Shown here: positions 8,230 through 16,013 of the stretch, one piece after another
Layout of the letters: each line of letters opens with the position of its first letter
Position numbering within the stretch: the stretch's first letter is position 1
Source of the DNA: Bacteroidetes bacterium UBA6183
GTDB taxonomy: Bacteria; Bacteroidota; Bacteroidia; UKL13-3
Direction: 5' to 3'
NCBI GenBank assembly: GCA_002422865.1
Contig: DITN01000025.1
Location: forward strand, 1-20,885
Length of the DNA: 20,885 bases
Notes under the pieces: generated by a model
Told to the model about the DNA's origin: nothing
Seen by the model: only the letters and a program-made list of their open reading frames with translations
Database searches by the model: none
Position numbers and translations under genes: made by a program

Positions 8230-9288
8230 ATGCCCAACCAAATTTTTATTTTAAGTCAACCTATTAAAACGGGTAAAACCACTTTACTTAAAAGTTGGGT
8301 TGATACACAACAAAACGTTGGTGGCATTTTAACACCCGATGTAAACAACACACGTGTGTTGTACAACATTGCCGATAAAACGTTTCATCCACTACAAACA
8401 CAAAACCCCGAAAATAGCATTAGCATTGGTAGATTTTTGTTTGATAAAAATGGTTTTATAACTGCACAAAGCATCTTGTCGCAATGCTTAAAAGCGCAAT
8501 ACAATTGGGTGATTGTTGATGAAGTAGGTCGTTTGGAAATGGATAACAAAAGCGGATTAGAACCCACCTTAACACAAGTAATAAATGCTTATAAAAACCA
8601 TGAAGTAAACGGAAATTTATTGTTGGTTATACGCGATTATTTGTTGCAAGATGCCATTAATTATTACCAAATTCCGGATGCAGAAGTGTTGCACACCGAC
8701 TTTTTTAAAACCGATTTACCCAAACCAACCAACAACACAAATCCATTAATTGGGTTGGTATTGTGCGGTGGTCAAAGTGTCAGAATGGGACGCGATAAAG
8801 CTTTTATTACTTACCACAGCAAACCACAATATGCGCATGTAGCAGATATGTTACAACCTTTTTGTGATGAAGTATACATCTCGTGCAATGCACAACAAAA
8901 AAACAACATCACCCAATATTATAAATACATGGAGGATAATGCGACTTTTAAAAATGCAGGTCCTTTAACCGGAGTGTTGAGTGCATTTAACCAATGGCCA
9001 CAACACAGTTTGTTGGTAATAGGTTGCGATTACCCTTACCTAAACCGCACCGACATAAAGGCATTACTTGAAACACGACAACCGGATATAGATGTGGTGT
9101 GTTTTAAAAATACCGACACCAACTTTGAGGAACCCTTGTTGGCCATTTACGAAAAACAATGTGCAACGCTCTTGCTTCACTTTTACCAAAACGGACAACA
9201 ATCGTTAAGGTATTTTATAAAAACAGTAAACCATAAAACCATTACGGTTAATGATAATGAAAGGTTGAAGAGTGTGGATGAGGAATGA
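8230..9288 (+). CDS. THEP1-like P-loop domain fused to MobA-like guanylyltransferase
   Basis: 352 aa, two domains. Residues 1-165 resemble THEP1/NTPase_1 nucleoside-triphosphatases: a P-loop SQPIKTGKTTLL at 9-20 and a Walker B/switch-like IVDEVGRLEM near 95-104. The first glycine of the Walker A is replaced by Q10, so ATPase activity is uncertain. Residues 173-352 are MobA-like: GLVLCGGQSVRMGRDKA (from G175) is the nucleotide-binding loop, GPLTGVLSAF follows, and the GCDYPYL segment near 265 carries the metal-binding aspartate. MobA transfers GMP to molybdopterin to form the guanine dinucleotide cofactor of formate dehydrogenases and DMSO-reductase-family enzymes. In other bacteria the P-loop partner of MobA is MobB; here a different P-loop family seems to take that place. 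Translation is likely coupled to the upstream membrane protein. Confidence 0.87.
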   Translation: MPNQIFILSQPIKTGKTTLLKSWVDTQQNVGGILTPDVNNTRVLYNIADKTFHPLQTQNPENSISIGRFLFDKNGFITAQSILSQCLKAQYNWVIVDEVGRLEMDNKSGLEPTLTQVINAYKNHEVNGNLLLVIRDYLLQDAINYYQIPDAEVLHTDFFKTDLPKPTNNTNPLIGLVLCGGQSVRMGRDKAFITYHSKPQYAHVADMLQPFCDEVYISCNAQQKNNITQYYKYMEDNATFKNAGPLTGVLSAFNQWPQHSLLVIGCDYPYLNRTDIKALLETRQPDIDVVCFKNTDTNFEEPLLAIYEKQCATLLLHFYQNGQQSLRYFIKTVNHKTITVNDNERLKSVDEE

Positions 9289-9357
9289 TGAGAAAGTATG
9301 GTAGTTAAAATTATACCACAACGTTCCGCAGCCTTGTCTTCAGCCACAAGTTTTCTA

Positions 9358-11679
9358 TCATGCAACTAAATCCTTTTTGCAAACTTCTTCCATTTCTTTA
9401 AAGTGCGGCTTGTCTAGTGATTGAATAATTTCAAAAACTTCTTTAACAATATTATCTCCCTCTCCCAAAAGGTTGTCAATAGGACTGTCAAGAAATTCTA
9501 TTTGTTGATTATGTGAATACTTGTTTATAAAGCGATAAACCTTCTCTCTTTTTTCGTTGTCTGGGCATCCTGCTTGAAGTAATTGGCTAAAGTCATTTCG
9601 ACCTTTAGGAAATTTGAAAGTTAAGAATCCTTCCAAGAGTTTGCGAGAAAGATTCGCAATTAAAAAGGCTTTTTCCAGGTCTAACGACTTTAACTCCTTC
9701 AAGTAAAAAAGCTTATGGAAAATAAAATGATATTCAGAATTAAAGTCGAGCAGTGTGCTATTAGCATTGTTAATCGTAGCTTTTCTAAATTCTTCGTTGC
9801 TAGCTTCAATCGAATAAAAGGTAGACCTTATTTTTTCCTCGTAGGTTCCATCTGGTTTACGTTTCCGTTCATTTTTCTTTTGTAGCCAATCTCTAATTAG
9901 CTTAAAATATTGAAAATTATGAGTTAGTATAAATAATTGCTGAGCCTTCTCACATTCTAGTTTTAAAAACGAGTATGAATGAAAGAGGTGATTGCTATCA
10001 AAACTGGAAATCGGATCATCAACTATTACTATAGATTTTTCGATACTATTTCCATTCTCTTTCAATTTAGAAATAAAATACACAAACGCTATGGCGGTCT
10101 TTTCACCCTCACTCAAGTTTTTAGCAGTTTCGGATTTACCTGCTCGAATTAATTTGTACCCTTTAAGTGATTTGTCAAATCTAATTGAAATATCCTTTCT
10201 GCCAATAAACTTTGCTAATGACTTGTTGAACGCATCTGCAGCGACCGATTCGTTAATTAATATTGCTTCAAGTTTTTTTATCTCAACATCTAATTCAAAG
10301 AGCTGTTTTTGAACTTTATCAAATTCTTCTTTTTGGTTTTTGATGTCTTCTTCTATTTCATCATATTTTTCAGATATCAGAATCTCGCTTACAAAATGTA
10401 GTTCAAGTTTGTGTTGAGCCTTTTTTACCTCTTCATCAAATTTTGTGTTTTTACCGTTATGTTTTCCAATGATCTCTGCTAACTTAATGAGTTCAGAATT
10501 AAATTCATTGAAGGCTTGCTCAACACCTAAAAATTTCAAATTGATTAATTCAAAAGGGTTGGTTATTTTTCTAGCTATTTGTGTTTCCGCTTCTGTTAAT
10601 TTACCTTGACAGATTTTCTGCTTTTCAGAAAAGGATATTTTAGATTTTTGAAACACACTTTGAAATTCATCATATAATTCAATAGCTTCTGGCAGTTTAA
10701 TGTCAACACAATTAGTTAGTTTGGCAATCTCATCCGATTCTACCTGAATGTCATCAAGTAAATCAGAATAAGCTTTACTAAAGTGGTTATTAAGCTCATT
10801 TATTCTTTCTTCTGGTAATTGTTGTTTACAGAATTCACATTCTGTGCTATTATGCTTTAGATGAATATCAAGACCTTCTTTAACCCACAGATTTAGGTCA
10901 GAATTTGTTGTTAGTCTTTCAATTTGTTTTGAAATTATACTTCTCGAGAGCAATTTTTCCAAACGGTTAAAGAGAGAACCTGTTTTGGAAGTGTCAATTT
11001 TCTGTAAAGCGCTGATGTCGATGTCGTTCTTTTGAGTTGGCTTTATTGCATTCTTCAAATCTCTCACTTCCTCTTGAGTTAGAATTGCATCTTTTCGTAT
11101 TTTAGCTCTGTTATCTCTTATAAAAGCACTCAACTTTGTTCGGTCGTAGTTCAAGTAGTATGAGTTAGTGGTTTCTATTAGCTCGAAAGACTTTTTAATA
11201 TTACTTGCCCATTTGCTTAAGCTCTTTTTTAAATCTTCAACTTCTTTTTCGTAAGTTTTGGATTTGAGTTTTGCATCAGCATCTTTAGCTTCATACTCCG
11301 ATTTAAGTTCTTTATACTTATCCATTTCTTCCTTTTTTTCCTCAGAAAGGATAAGAATGCTATTCGCTTTGGATTCCTCAAAATTTACATTTCTATCAAT
11401 GAAATCTTTGTTAAACACTCTTATATTTAAGGTATTTGTTGTGATATTTTTATTAGAGACGTCTGATTGATCTTTTACTTGAATAGTAAATTCTCCATTT
11501 TCAAAATGGTTGTGATTTTTCTTGTCAGCTAAAGAGAAAAATAACTTAGCAACAGTACTTTTTCCACTCCCATTCCACCCATAAAACAAATTGTATTGTG
11601 TAAACGGTTTTAAGTCTTTAGATGGTCTATAATCCTGAAAGATTCCAAAATTTTTAAGTTTAGAAATTTGTTTTATCAT
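9358..11679 (-). CDS. RloC/PrrC-like ATPase with zinc hook, candidate anticodon nuclease
   Basis: 773 aa, AAA_13-type ABC ATPase. Walker A GWNGSGKST (34-42), long coiled coils either side of a CEFC zinc-hook motif (C281, C284), signature LSEGEKT (S523), Walker B IVIVDDPISSFDS with D554/D555, and H-loop LTHN with H587. The C-terminal domain has R679-x3-E683 (SRKLLEG) and H723 (KYSHNQ). This R-x3-E...H pattern matches the catalytic triad of the anticodon nucleases PrrC and RloC, and a Rad50-like hook in a protein of this size is the RloC layout. RloC cleaves tRNA anticodon loops and excises the wobble nucleotide as an antiviral response. The gene converges on the MobA fusion and sits beside an OLD-like ATPase; no restriction-modification genes are visible. 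Base composition is more AT-rich than the molybdenum genes, consistent with transfer. An AAA_13 protein without nuclease activity is the alternative. Confidence 0.85.
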   Translation of the reverse strand: MIKQISKLKNFGIFQDYRPSKDLKPFTQYNLFYGWNGSGKSTVAKLFFSLADKKNHNHFENGEFTIQVKDQSDVSNKNITTNTLNIRVFNKDFIDRNVNFEESKANSILILSEEKKEEMDKYKELKSEYEAKDADAKLKSKTYEKEVEDLKKSLSKWASNIKKSFELIETTNSYYLNYDRTKLSAFIRDNRAKIRKDAILTQEEVRDLKNAIKPTQKNDIDISALQKIDTSKTGSLFNRLEKLLSRSIISKQIERLTTNSDLNLWVKEGLDIHLKHNSTECEFCKQQLPEERINELNNHFSKAYSDLLDDIQVESDEIAKLTNCVDIKLPEAIELYDEFQSVFQKSKISFSEKQKICQGKLTEAETQIARKITNPFELINLKFLGVEQAFNEFNSELIKLAEIIGKHNGKNTKFDEEVKKAQHKLELHFVSEILISEKYDEIEEDIKNQKEEFDKVQKQLFELDVEIKKLEAILINESVAADAFNKSLAKFIGRKDISIRFDKSLKGYKLIRAGKSETAKNLSEGEKTAIAFVYFISKLKENGNSIEKSIVIVDDPISSFDSNHLFHSYSFLKLECEKAQQLFILTHNFQYFKLIRDWLQKKNERKRKPDGTYEEKIRSTFYSIEASNEEFRKATINNANSTLLDFNSEYHFIFHKLFYLKELKSLDLEKAFLIANLSRKLLEGFLTFKFPKGRNDFSQLLQAGCPDNEKREKVYRFINKYSHNQQIEFLDSPIDNLLGEGDNIVKEVFEIIQSLDKPHFKEMEEVCKKDLVA

Positions 11680-11742
11680 TTTACAGTTAAATTAGTTTGG
11701 TTAAAGAAATCGTGAGTATTCAGTAGGCTTGCAAACGGTTTG

Positions 11743-11852
11743 GGTATTGCCGAAGGCGGGGATTATTAGCACAAAAGTTCAGTCGAAGAACGAATGGTGA
11801 ATCCTGCACAAAAACTTCATAGAATTACTTCTGCCCAGCTTTTGGCAATACC
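11743..11852. repeat. Inverted repeat between the two ATPase genes (possible cassette boundary)
   Basis: Arms 11743-11761 and 11834-11852 are complementary at 16 of 19 positions, including a perfect outer nine (GGTATTGCC / GGCAATACC), and enclose 72 bp. The inner part has a direct repeat GCACAAAAGTTC / GCACAAAAACTTC (from 11769 and 11806). The element fills most of the 201-bp gap between the OLD-like gene end and the RloC-like gene start. It is too widely spaced for an ordinary terminator. Its size would suit an integron attC site or a similar cassette junction, but the R' and R'' core boxes are not clearly present. Confidence 0.7.
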
Positions 11853-11880
11853 TTGATAGCGACTGGTGCTTGTTTAAATA

Positions 11881-13407
11881 TTAATTAAATATTGGGCCAA
11901 AAACTTGTTGGAGATATACGTGATTATTCTGACAATAGTGACTTGCATAATACTCAGCCAATTTTATTCGAATGTAATTTTCATCACGATTTGTTTGATT
12001 CTTGATTTGCTCAATATAATATGGAATACGTTTTTTTGCAGCTTGTCTAGGATTCGCAGGATAAACATAACCTCTATTCTGTTCGTCTATTATTATCTGC
12101 GAGATGTCGAACACTTCATTAAACAGGTTTTGCAAAGGCTGCACATGTGTGTGGGGCTGATTGTTTAGCATCTCCACCAAGCCCTGTTCTGGTGTAATAG
12201 GAAGGTATTTAATTCTGTTTTGGTTGGCGTTGTATAGGTTTAGTAATTCTTGTTGACTTAAACTTCTATTTGCATCAGCTTGTATTGCTAACATGTCAGC
12301 ATTTGCGTCAGAATCCAAAAAGGAATAGACATCAGTATTCTGAGGTATTAAATAATTAGCAGAGGATATTGTAAATCTTAAAGTTTGGGGCCATCCACCA
12401 ACAGGTAAAATTTTGATAATTGGTCGCCTTTGATTGTGAAGATTCATAAAATAGTAATTGATAAGTTGCTCGAGAATATACTTGGCATAATCATCTTCAA
12501 CGAAGAATACTAAATCTGGCTGTACTTCATCTTGAATAGCCATGCTTTGAAGCGCAACTGCAGGATAGCAGTCATATTCAACATTAACGATCCCATTTCC
12601 TACATTACGTTCAAGATAAATTAATTTATTCGCTTTCTTAATTAGGCTACTGGAATGTGTTGATATAATGATTGTAAGGCTTTTTTGCTTTGCTTGTCTC
12701 TCTAGGAACTGCATTAACTTAACTTGTACTTTTGGATGTAATGCAAGTTCAATTTCATCTATCAAAATGAGCGAATTATTATGGATGTGTTCTAACTGGA
12801 AAAGTGCGTTTAAAACTAAAAGCTCCCCTAAACTGAAGTTTTTCTCGGTATAATATTGGTTTTGCCCGCCTATAGCTGTAGTGGGCAAAAGAAATCCATA
12901 ATTCCATCTACCATAACCCCTTCCTTTTCCGTCTAATTTTTTTCTTCTAAGATCTGAATACTTTGTTGTTTGAAATATTTCATTCATTGAATCTCTAAAA
13001 AATTGTGGAGCAGCTAATATCCCTCGAGTATTTAGTTCATCGTTTTGCACATAAAACCTTTCCACGCTTGAGGAAATAAACACGGCATTATTATAACCCA
13101 TTGTCGCTAAAAGAGAAGCACCGGTCTTAGGAGATGGTGACCATCTCGTATTTCTATAAACATAGTCAACGCGGCTTCCATTTTGTTCATATCTTATCAG
13201 AGCATTCCTAAAATTGTCAAATTGATTGTTAGAACTTGTCCGAAAGTGCCGTTGAAATGCATAAGAGTCTGTCAGTCTTTGTAAGCATGCTAACAGTGTA
13301 GTTTTGCCAGAACCATTTATTCCAGTCAAAATATGCACACCTGAGCTTGGAATGTTAAACTCTAACAGAGTTATGCTTTTAAGATTTTCTATTCTGATTT
13401 TTCCCAT
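11881..13407 (-). CDS. OLD-like protein: ABC-type ATPase plus Toprim domain
   Basis: 508 aa. The ATPase part has Walker A GINGSGKT (29-36), a degenerate signature FSLGE (S192, E195), Walker B LILIDEIELALHP with D217/E218, and H-loop STHS with H251. The second part reads as a Toprim fold: VFFVEDDYAK with E304 as the usual first acidic residue, then FLDSDAN with D365 and D367 as the DxD pair. This order is that of OLD-family nucleases, a group that includes P2 Old and GajA of the Gabija system; AriA/AriB of PARIS is built from related parts. No UvrD-like GajB or other partner is adjacent. The only gene on the same strand nearby is the RloC-like ATPase downstream. A defence role is inferred from family and neighbour, not shown. 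Confidence 0.83.
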   Translation of the reverse strand: MGKIRIENLKSITLLEFNIPSSGVHILTGINGSGKTTLLACLQRLTDSYAFQRHFRTSSNNQFDNFRNALIRYEQNGSRVDYVYRNTRWSPSPKTGASLLATMGYNNAVFISSSVERFYVQNDELNTRGILAAPQFFRDSMNEIFQTTKYSDLRRKKLDGKGRGYGRWNYGFLLPTTAIGGQNQYYTEKNFSLGELLVLNALFQLEHIHNNSLILIDEIELALHPKVQVKLMQFLERQAKQKSLTIIISTHSSSLIKKANKLIYLERNVGNGIVNVEYDCYPAVALQSMAIQDEVQPDLVFFVEDDYAKYILEQLINYYFMNLHNQRRPIIKILPVGGWPQTLRFTISSANYLIPQNTDVYSFLDSDANADMLAIQADANRSLSQQELLNLYNANQNRIKYLPITPEQGLVEMLNNQPHTHVQPLQNLFNEVFDISQIIIDEQNRGYVYPANPRQAAKKRIPYYIEQIKNQTNRDENYIRIKLAEYYASHYCQNNHVYLQQVFGPIFN

Positions 13408-14107
13408 ATTTTAAGTATTATTCTTAGTTGTAAGATGAGTACTTTGCGCTAGGCGCTAACTTATTTATATGCGAACCTCAATTTAGTTTTCAACTGATAA
13501 TACACTGTTATACAGAATACTTATCCGCTTGTAAACGGGTACATAACAGAGACAAAATAATAAAGCAGCATTGAATTTAGGGCTTATGGGGTTCATGTAA
13601 GTTAGGGCTTAATGTTATGGCTAAATAAAGGAATGGAAATTACAAATGCAAGTGCAATTAGTTAATTAGTTGTTTTTAAAAGTTATTTATACAGTTAAAA
13701 CTACAGCGATAACAGCGACTATAATTTATTAAACTTCACTACACACAACCACTGTAAGGGTTTATAACCAATTCTTTAACCACAGCGATAGCAGCGATTA
13801 TTTTTCGGGTTCTCACAAAAAGCGCGGAAGTAAACGTAAAATAACCACTGTAACCTGCTTGCGTTCTTTTGGGTTGTAGATAAAACCCTTGTCAGTGTTT
13901 ATTTGTCGGCATTTATGTAGTTTTTAGGCCTTGGTCAAAAGGGCTTAAAATGTTATTTTCGCAACCGTAAATGAAATTCAAATTCTCTATATGTATAATT
14001 TCTCCGCAGTCACTAAACCTTGAAGTAGGGAGTTTCCAAGTGAATTATTGATTTGTCTTTCTCAGATTTTTTCAATTCCATTAATGTTAACCTTTTAGAA
14101 AATTTGA
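13408..14107. other. 700-bp gene-free stretch with dispersed repeats
   Basis: No gene is supported. The stretch is the shared upstream region of the divergent OLD-like and SulP genes, so promoters for both must lie here, but I found no clean TTTG/TAnnTTTG pair. Visible items: GCGC-TAG-GCGC palindrome at 13446-13456, close to the OLD-like start and a possible operator; two AGGGCTTA direct repeats near 13580 and 13602; a copy of the ACAGCGAT-module repeat at 13713-13796; and an imperfect stem CACTAAACC...GGGAGTTTCCAAGTG at 14011-14042, about 65 nt before the SulP start. Confidence 0.55.
13713..13796. repeat. Left direct repeat flanking the SulP gene
   Basis: This segment starts and ends with ACAGCGATAACAGCG-type modules and has an inner AAGGGTTTATAACCAATT stretch. 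It matches 15672-15761 in order and orientation with point differences and small indels, so the SulP gene lies between two direct copies about 1.96 kb apart. Confidence 0.75.
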
Positions 14108-15637
14108 ATGAAGAAGTATTTTAACATATTTGATTTATCGCAAAAAGTCGACTACAAAACCGAGGTGTTGTCTGGGCTTACAGTTGCCCTTGCACTTGTT
14201 CCCGAAGCTGTGGCGTTTGCTTTAATTGCAGGTCTTTCGCCATTAACTGGTCTATATGCAGCATTTATGATGGGCTTGGTTACGTCCGTTTTTGGCGGTC
14301 GTCCCGGTATGATTTCAGGTGCAACAGGTGCAGTTGCTGTTGTTTTAGTTGTTTTGGTTAAATCGCACGGTGTAGAATACATTTTTGCAACAGTAGTATT
14401 GGCAGGAATTATACAGATGTCAGCAGGATTTTTAAAATTAGGAAAACTAATTCGATTGGTTCCACATCCTGTTATTTTTGGATTTGTAAATGGTTTAGCG
14501 ATTATCATTTTTATGTCGCAATTAGACCAGTTTAAAGATGTTTCGGGCAATTGGCTAACAGGAACACAGCTTTATATTTTACTTGGTTTGGTTTTACTAA
14601 CAATGGCAATTATTTTTGGATTACCGAAACTTACAAAGGCAATACCAGCTTCGCTTACTTCTATTTTAGTTGTATTTGGAATAGTTGCCTATTTCGGAAT
14701 AGATACAAAAACTGTTGGTGATATTGCTTCAATTCAAGGAGGATTTCCACCTTTCCATATTCCAAGTGTTCCGTTTAATTTAGAAACATTGATGTTGATT
14801 TTTCCTTTTGCTGCAATTGTTGCTGGTGTTGGTTTGATAGAAAGTTTATTGACTTTAAACATTGTTGATGAAATTACAGAGACAAAAGGCAGAGGAAACA
14901 AAGAAGCACTTGCACAAGGTGCTGCAAATATTTTGTCAGGCTTTTTTTCGGGAATGGGTGGTTGTGCAATGATTGGTCAAAGTTTGATAAATGTGTCAAA
15001 CGGTGCAAGGGCAAGATTGTCTGGAATTGTGGCTGCTGTTATGTTGCTTGTGTTTGTAATGTTTGGTTCAGGATTAATAGAAAAAGTGCCAATGGCAGCT
15101 TTAACAGGCTTAATGATTATGGTTTCGATTGGAACTTTTGAATGGGCAAGTTTGAAAACATTCACCAAAATGCCTAATTCTGATGTTTTTGTAATGGTAA
15201 TGGTTACTTTGGTAACTGTTTTTCTTCATAACCTTGCATTAGCAGTAATTATTGGTGTCATCATCGCAGCTTTGGTCTTTGCTTGGGATAATGCAAAACG
15301 AATTAGAGCAAGAAAGTCTGTTGATGATAATGGTGTAAAGCATTATGAAATTTATGGACCGCTTTTCTTTGGTTCTGTAACTGCCTTCAATGAAAAATTT
15401 GATGTCTTAAATGACCCGAATGAAGTAATTATAGATTTTGCTGAAAGTCGTGTTGTTGATATGTCAGCCATTGAAGCGCTTAATAAAATAACCGAACGCT
15501 ATCACAAAGTTGGCAAGAAAATACACTTGAAGCATTTAAGTCCTGATTGCAAAACGCTGTTAAAAAATGCAGAAGAAATTATTGATGTGAATGTGTTAGA
15601 AGACCCAAGTTATAAAGTTGCAATCGATAATATTTAG
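14108..15637 (+). CDS. SulP-family anion transporter with STAS domain
   Basis: 509 aa inner-membrane transporter. Residues about 18-395 form the SulP membrane domain: the early ALALVPEAVAFALIAGLSPLTGLYAAF stretch (two linked pieces, residues 27-53) is the family's first signature, followed by many hydrophobic segments. A cytoplasmic STAS domain covers about 415-505, with DMSAIEAL holding S453, the position equivalent to the regulatory serine of anti-sigma antagonists. The family moves sulfate, bicarbonate or other small anions, often with Na+ or H+; the substrate cannot be read from the sequence. Sulfate or bicarbonate is likely, and molybdate is conceivable given the neighbours but not supported by any motif. 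The gene is alone on its strand between flanking repeats. Confidence 0.93.
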   Translation: MKKYFNIFDLSQKVDYKTEVLSGLTVALALVPEAVAFALIAGLSPLTGLYAAFMMGLVTSVFGGRPGMISGATGAVAVVLVVLVKSHGVEYIFATVVLAGIIQMSAGFLKLGKLIRLVPHPVIFGFVNGLAIIIFMSQLDQFKDVSGNWLTGTQLYILLGLVLLTMAIIFGLPKLTKAIPASLTSILVVFGIVAYFGIDTKTVGDIASIQGGFPPFHIPSVPFNLETLMLIFPFAAIVAGVGLIESLLTLNIVDEITETKGRGNKEALAQGAANILSGFFSGMGGCAMIGQSLINVSNGARARLSGIVAAVMLLVFVMFGSGLIEKVPMAALTGLMIMVSIGTFEWASLKTFTKMPNSDVFVMVMVTLVTVFLHNLALAVIIGVIIAALVFAWDNAKRIRARKSVDDNGVKHYEIYGPLFFGSVTAFNEKFDVLNDPNEVIIDFAESRVVDMSAIEALNKITERYHKVGKKIHLKHLSPDCKTLLKNAEEIIDVNVLEDPSYKVAIDNI

Positions 15638-16013
15638 GTAGTTTATGTCGTCTGTTTAGTTTGCGGGTAACACAGCGAAAGCAGCGTTTGTATATATTCC
15701 ACTTGTCATAAAAACCACTTTAAGGGTTTATTACCAATTTTTAACCACAGCGATAACAGCGACCGCAACGTTCAATGAAATCCTCTGTGCCTCAGTGCCT
15801 CTGTGGTTCAACCCCATGCCGAAGGCATTCACTGTGTTCTCTCCCATGCCGCAGGCCGTTGTGCCCTCCGTGTTCCCTCTTTGTGGTCTCCGTGGTTAAC
15901 TCCAATGCCGAAGGCATCCCAGCGGTTAACCCCACACCCGCATATTTCCGTACTAAACGTTTTTACACGGAACAACAACCATTTATTACAATTAAGTTTT
16001 TACTTTCGTGGGG
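15638..16013. repeat. 376-bp repeat field upstream of fdhD
   Basis: No gene is supported here. After the SulP-flanking repeat come modules CCTCTGTGCCTCAGTGCC and CTCTGTGGTTCAACCCC, which are the reverse complement of those at about 7002-7042. Triloop hairpins ATGCC-GAA-GGCAT occur at 15816-15828 and 15905-15917, the opposite orientation of the 6292 hairpin. The last 70 bp before fdhD are AT-rich and presumably hold its promoter, but no confident box is visible. Open frames across this block are repeat-driven and rejected. Confidence 0.75.
15672..15761. repeat. Right direct repeat flanking the SulP gene
   Basis: Partner of 13713-13796. It has the same order of modules: ACAGCGAAAGCAGCG, an AT-rich middle, AAGGGTTTATTACCAATT, then ACCACAGCGATAACAGCG. 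Related modules in reverse orientation occur at 7051-7172. Confidence 0.75.

Noticed and set aside
9289..9357. Bidirectional terminator between the MobA fusion and the RloC-like gene
   Set aside because: The only stem (TGGTA/TACCA with a 10-nt loop) is short and AT-rich and has no clear T-run on either side.
9358..13407. Complete Gabija or PARIS system
   Set aside because: The OLD-like gene lacks a neighbouring UvrD-like helicase (GajB), and there is no separate AriB/DUF4435 gene; the adjacent ATPase is AAA_13 type.
14011..14042. Riboswitch upstream of the SulP gene
   Set aside because: Only one imperfect stem is visible and it matches no riboswitch core I can name.
16008..16013. GTG start for fdhD
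   Set aside because: In frame but only two codons ahead of ATG 16014; the ATG gives near-identical CxxC numbering to E. coli FdhD.
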